From assembly GCA_002315655.1 (NCBI GenBank), contig DCHO01000040.1, positions 1 to 8,661 of the forward strand: a DNA stretch of 8,661 bases, written 5' to 3'. Positions 6,469 to 8,661 of this stretch are shown piece by piece (position 1 is the first letter of the stretch; each line of letters begins with the position of its first letter). The position numbers and the translations under genes were made by a program. The stretch comes from Christensenella sp. UBA1750 (GTDB lineage: Bacteria > Bacillota > Clostridia > Christensenellales > UBA1750). The notes beneath the pieces were generated by a model, which saw only the letters and a program-made list of their open reading frames with translations, ran no database searches and was not told the DNA's origin.

Positions 6469-7530
6469 ATGATTGATTTCTCTTTTGAGCGCATGAAGCG
6501 CGTGGAGGAAAATCACGCCCTTTGGTGGGAGCACAGGCTGAACCGCCCGCTGGCGTGTGTGACGGTGCGCGATGTGCGCAAGCCGGAAAAGCCGTATCTG
6601 CACAGGGTTCTTGGGCAGGCGAACTGTCACGATTTTTCGATTCCCGCAAAGGATGTGATTGCGGACTTGGACACCGCCCTGTCCACAAGGGCGTATCTGG
6701 GCGACGCTTACCCTTATGTGAACTTTGACGCTTTCGGCCCCGGGTCGCTGGCGGCGTTCTTGGGGGCGAAGGTGGACAACCGCACCGGCGGGGTGTGGTT
6801 CTTCCCGCAGGAGAAGCAGGAGATCGCGGACATTCATCTGCACTACGACCCGGAAAACGTGTGGGTGAAGCGCATCAAGGACATCTACCGCGCCGGGCTG
6901 GAACGCTGGGGCACTCTGGTCAAGCTGGGTTTGCCGGACTTGGGCGGGGTTATGGATGTGGTGGCGACCTTCGTGGGTACGGAGGAGCTGCTCATGGCTT
7001 TGATTGACGAGCCGGAGGAAGTTATGCGGCTGGTGGGCGAGGCCGAAAGCGCATGGGTCACGGCCTACAACGATTTTGCCTCTGTGCTTGCCCCGCAGGG
7101 CGGCGTTACCGACTGGTGGGGGCTGTGGAACCGGGAATCCGGCTACATTCTGCAATGCGATTTTTCCTACATGATCGGAAATCCCATGTTCCGCGAATTT
7201 GTGCTGCCGACGCTCAACCGCGACACCGGACGGCTGAATAACACCATCTACCATCTGGACGGAAAAGGGGAGCTGAAACACTTGGATACCCTGCTGGCGC
7301 TTCCGAACCTCAATGCGATTCAGTGGGTGCCGGGGGACGGCACGCCCACGGGCATTGTCTGGAAAGAGGTCTATGAGAAGGTGATTGCAGCGGGCAAGGG
7401 TGCGTCCGTGGTAGGAAACCCGCAGGAGGTCGCAGAGGTCGTGAAGGCGCTGCACGACAATCTGCATTTCAATTTCAGCCTTCCGACTTCGCAGAAGAAT
7501 GTGGCGCAGGAGCTTCTGAATATTAGATAA
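6469..7530 (+). CDS. Uroporphyrinogen-decarboxylase-superfamily protein
   Basis: This 353-residue soluble protein resembles the URO-D/corrinoid-methyltransferase (MtaA/CmuA) superfamily, a TIM-barrel group. Support comes from its size and from the stretches FDAFGPGSLAAFLGA (86-100), VATFVGTEELLMALIDEPEE (165-184), YHLDGKGELKHLD (261-273) and NAIQWVPGDGTP (282-293). The last two are typical of the uncharacterised clostridial subgroup sometimes annotated as URO-D-like or 'trimethylamine corrinoid protein 2'. The N-terminal motif of true heme-pathway HemE was not seen. Neither was the HxC...C zinc site of MtaA-type methyltransferases. A role in porphyrin synthesis is therefore unlikely and methyl transfer is unproven. 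AGGAGG (6456-6461) lies seven bases before the ATG. A strong terminator stands directly upstream and no separate promoter was found, so expression may depend on read-through from rny or on a promoter inside rny. The substrate is unknown. Confidence 0.78.
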   Translation: MIDFSFERMKRVEENHALWWEHRLNRPLACVTVRDVRKPEKPYLHRVLGQANCHDFSIPAKDVIADLDTALSTRAYLGDAYPYVNFDAFGPGSLAAFLGAKVDNRTGGVWFFPQEKQEIADIHLHYDPENVWVKRIKDIYRAGLERWGTLVKLGLPDLGGVMDVVATFVGTEELLMALIDEPEEVMRLVGEAESAWVTAYNDFASVLAPQGGVTDWWGLWNRESGYILQCDFSYMIGNPMFREFVLPTLNRDTGRLNNTIYHLDGKGELKHLDTLLALPNLNAIQWVPGDGTPTGIVWKEVYEKVIAAGKGASVVGNPQEVAEVVKALHDNLHFNFSLPTSQKNVAQELLNIR

Positions 7531-7533
7531 ATC

Positions 7534-7571
7534 AAAAAGGACAGCCTGACCATACTCGGTTTGGCTGTCCT
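7534..7571 (-). terminator. Shared hairpin between convergent genes, terminator for the minus strand
   Basis: A 9-bp perfect stem, AGGACAGCC (7538-7546) with GGCTGTCCT (7563-7571), has a partly paired interior around an ATACTC loop. On the minus strand it is followed by TTTTT (complement of 7534-7538), so it is a good terminator for the sialidase-like gene. On the plus strand only a poor T-run follows, so it may be a weaker terminator for the URO-D-like gene that ends four bases earlier. Confidence 0.8.
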
Positions 7572-7581
7572 GTGCTTCATT

Positions 7582-8523
7582 TTACGGCTTTATGCACCAA
7601 TACCTTATGGAGCGGCGGTCTTCGGTGTGGGTGATGTGCAGAAGTCCGTTCCTGTACTGGATGGAGGGGTAGGAAAATTCGCCCGCCTGTGTGATGAGAT
7701 GGGAAAGCAGGGTGAAGGTCGCGCCGTTGTCCTTTGAAACGAACAGGGACAGCGGGGAACGCGCCGCCCAGTTGCCCGTCACAGGGTTGCAGCAGAGGTA
7801 TAGCGTGCCGTCTTCCGTCCTGCACAGGTCAATGCCGCTGTTGTTGTTTGGGATGTCCGTGGGGTACGGCGGGCAGAAGGTACGACCAAAATCCTGCGAA
7901 TCCGTGCGGTAGAGCACGCCGCGATCCGAGCGCATCAGCGCGTGAACGATGTGCCGCTCATCCTCCCAAAGGCTGGGCTGGATGATGCCGCCCTCGGGCA
8001 GCGCAAGGTCGTCCGTGCGCATCCATGTTGCGCCCTCATCCTTGGAGCGGTCAAAAAAGCACACCCATCTGCCGCGCTCGGTGGAGGCGGGAGCGAGAAG
8101 GCTTCCGTCGGAAAGCCGCAGGATTTTGTTGCGCACGGGGCCTCTGCCGCCCACATCTCCGGGCACAAGGGGCGAAGGGGCACAGAAATTGAGACCGCCC
8201 TTGGGGTCGCGCATGAGTTCCGTGTGCCAGTTTGCAATGGGCTTGCCCGCCTTGTAGAACAGCAGGGTTTCGCCGCCCTTTCCCTCAAAGAGCACCGGGT
8301 TCCAGTGGGGAACACCGTCTGCGGGCGACAGGCGGCGGGGCGTATCAAAATGTCCTTGTGCATCCATTTCCGCGCCGAAAATGCACACATCGTCTGCGCC
8401 TTCTTTGGTGCCCTGAAACCACACGGCAAGCACCCCTCCGTCATGTTTGGGCAGCACAAAGGAAGCATGGCATTGCGTGTTCTCCTTTGGCAGAAAGATG
8501 AGTGTGTTGTTCAGAATCCGCAT
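7582..8523 (-). CDS. Sialidase-like protein (BNR/Asp-box, COG4692 type)
   Basis: This 313-residue protein has the six-bladed beta-propeller signature of the sialidase superfamily. Three Asp boxes fit S-x-D-x-G-x-T-(W/F): SKDEGATW (160-167), SQDFGRTF (209-216) and SKDNGATF (263-270), plus a degenerate one at 106-113. The segments HASFVLP (19-25), VWFQGTKEGADDV (34-46), GGRGPVRNK (125-133), NNNSGID (226-232) and GEFSYPSI (281-288) match the 'predicted neuraminidase' group COG4692 rather than the secreted NanH sialidases. R131, R198 and R255 are candidates for an arginine triad and Y285 for the nucleophile; these are guesses from position. There is no signal peptide, so it should act in the cytoplasm on an imported glycoside. 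No sialic-acid catabolism gene (nanA, nanE, nanK) is present, so true sialidase activity is unproven. The ATG is preceded by an AGGGGGA-type ribosome site. It has its own promoter and terminator. Confidence 0.85.
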   Translation of the reverse strand: MRILNNTLIFLPKENTQCHASFVLPKHDGGVLAVWFQGTKEGADDVCIFGAEMDAQGHFDTPRRLSPADGVPHWNPVLFEGKGGETLLFYKAGKPIANWHTELMRDPKGGLNFCAPSPLVPGDVGGRGPVRNKILRLSDGSLLAPASTERGRWVCFFDRSKDEGATWMRTDDLALPEGGIIQPSLWEDERHIVHALMRSDRGVLYRTDSQDFGRTFCPPYPTDIPNNNSGIDLCRTEDGTLYLCCNPVTGNWAARSPLSLFVSKDNGATFTLLSHLITQAGEFSYPSIQYRNGLLHITHTEDRRSIRYWCIKP

Positions 8524-8544
8524 TTCAAATCCCCCTTTTGCCTT

Positions 8545-8573
8545 ACGATAGCATAGTTATCGTTTATTTGCAA
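8545..8573 (-). promoter_or_regulatory. Candidate promoter of the sialidase-like gene with operator dyad
   Basis: On the minus strand there is TTGCAA (8568-8573, four of six consensus), a 17-base spacer and TATCGT (8545-8550, four of six consensus). The inverted repeat ACGATA-(7)-TATCGT (8545-8563) covers the -10 box and most of the spacer. A protein bound there would block polymerase. The boxes are weak, which fits a regulated promoter, but other -10 choices such as TATGCT exist. Confidence 0.4.
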
Positions 8574-8584
8574 GAATATGTGCT

Positions 8585-8618
8585 TTTTCTTGAAAACAAA
8601 GGCTTTTTGCTTGCAAAA
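8585..8618. repeat. Two operator-like dyads 21 bases apart
   Basis: TTTTC-tt-GAAAA (8585-8596) and TTTTGC-tt-GCAAAA (8605-8618) are both perfect inverted repeats with the same TT centre. They lie within two imperfect copies of a GCTTTTT(G)CTTG(C)AAAAC unit. Their centres are 21 bases apart, exactly two helical turns, so two dimers would bind one face of the DNA. The pair lies upstream of the sialidase promoter and over the -35 box of the possible rightward promoter. The protein is unknown. Confidence 0.5.
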
Positions 8619-8639
8619 CGGAGGATAATGTGGTATGGT
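8611..8639 (+). promoter_or_regulatory. Candidate rightward promoter leaving the window
   Basis: TTGCAA (8611-8616), a 17-base spacer and TATGGT (8634-8639) preceded by TGG (an extended -10 form, TGnTATGGT) suggest transcription to the right from about 8646. The gene itself would start beyond the window. If real, it is divergent from the sialidase-like gene and shares its control region. Confidence 0.35.
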
Positions 8640-8661
8640 AGTAAAGATTCTATAACCTAAG

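Noticed and set aside
4822..7467. Minus-strand open frame of 881 codons as a real gene
   Set aside because: It lies wholly opposite the clearly identified rny and URO-D-like genes. It has no recognisable domain or usual protein composition, and no promoter or ribosome site was seen at its start.
6469..7530. Assignment as heme-pathway uroporphyrinogen decarboxylase (hemE)
   Set aside because: The HemE N-terminal signature was not found and no other heme-synthesis gene is nearby, so only superfamily membership is supported.
7942..8556. Plus-strand open frame of 204 codons opposite the sialidase-like gene
   Set aside because: The minus-strand frame has three Asp boxes and good control signals. 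The plus-strand product has none.

Overview
The window looks like chromosomal DNA from a low-to-mid GC anaerobic Firmicute, probably class Clostridia and possibly Oscillospiraceae/Lachnospiraceae-like. The reasons are a membrane-anchored RNase Y, strong AGGAGG-type ribosome binding sites, Bacillus/Clostridium-style sigma-A promoters, AT-rich spacers between GC-rich genes, and intrinsic terminators at most gene ends. The taxon is inferred. No rRNA, tRNA, CRISPR array, insertion sequence or phage gene was seen.

Layout from left to right. A strong intrinsic terminator (73-114) lies between an unseen gene to the left and the 3' end of an aconitase-superfamily hydratase on the minus strand (168-2393). 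A divergent promoter region (2394-2572) holds a near-consensus promoter for the hydratase, a promoter for the plus-strand genes, and repeated ATGCAATTTTT elements. Next comes a two-gene plus-strand operon: a six-hairpin glycosidase-like protein (2573-3670) and a ThuA-domain protein (3697-4440), closed by an intrinsic terminator. A 400-base spacer (4441-4845) carries a consensus promoter and an untranslated leader of about 240 bases for rny, the RNase Y gene (4846-6399, TTG start). A strong hairpin terminator sits between rny and a uroporphyrinogen-decarboxylase-superfamily protein (6469-7530). This gene converges on a minus-strand sialidase-like protein (7582-8523), and the two share a hairpin at 7534-7571. 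The right edge (8524-8661) is a second divergent control region with three dyads.

How the genes may work together. RNase Y is a housekeeping enzyme that starts general mRNA decay. The five other genes look metabolic. Three of them (six-hairpin glycosidase-like, ThuA, sialidase-like) belong to families common in cytoplasmic glycoside breakdown, and none shows a signal peptide, so they would act on imported sugars. The URO-D-like and aconitase-like proteins belong to catalytic superfamilies, but their substrates cannot be read from sequence. No transporter, sugar kinase or regulator is visible in the window, so a shared pathway is only a hypothesis. The most distinctive unexplained signals are the operator-like dyads in the two divergent promoter regions and the placement of a terminator directly before the URO-D-like gene.
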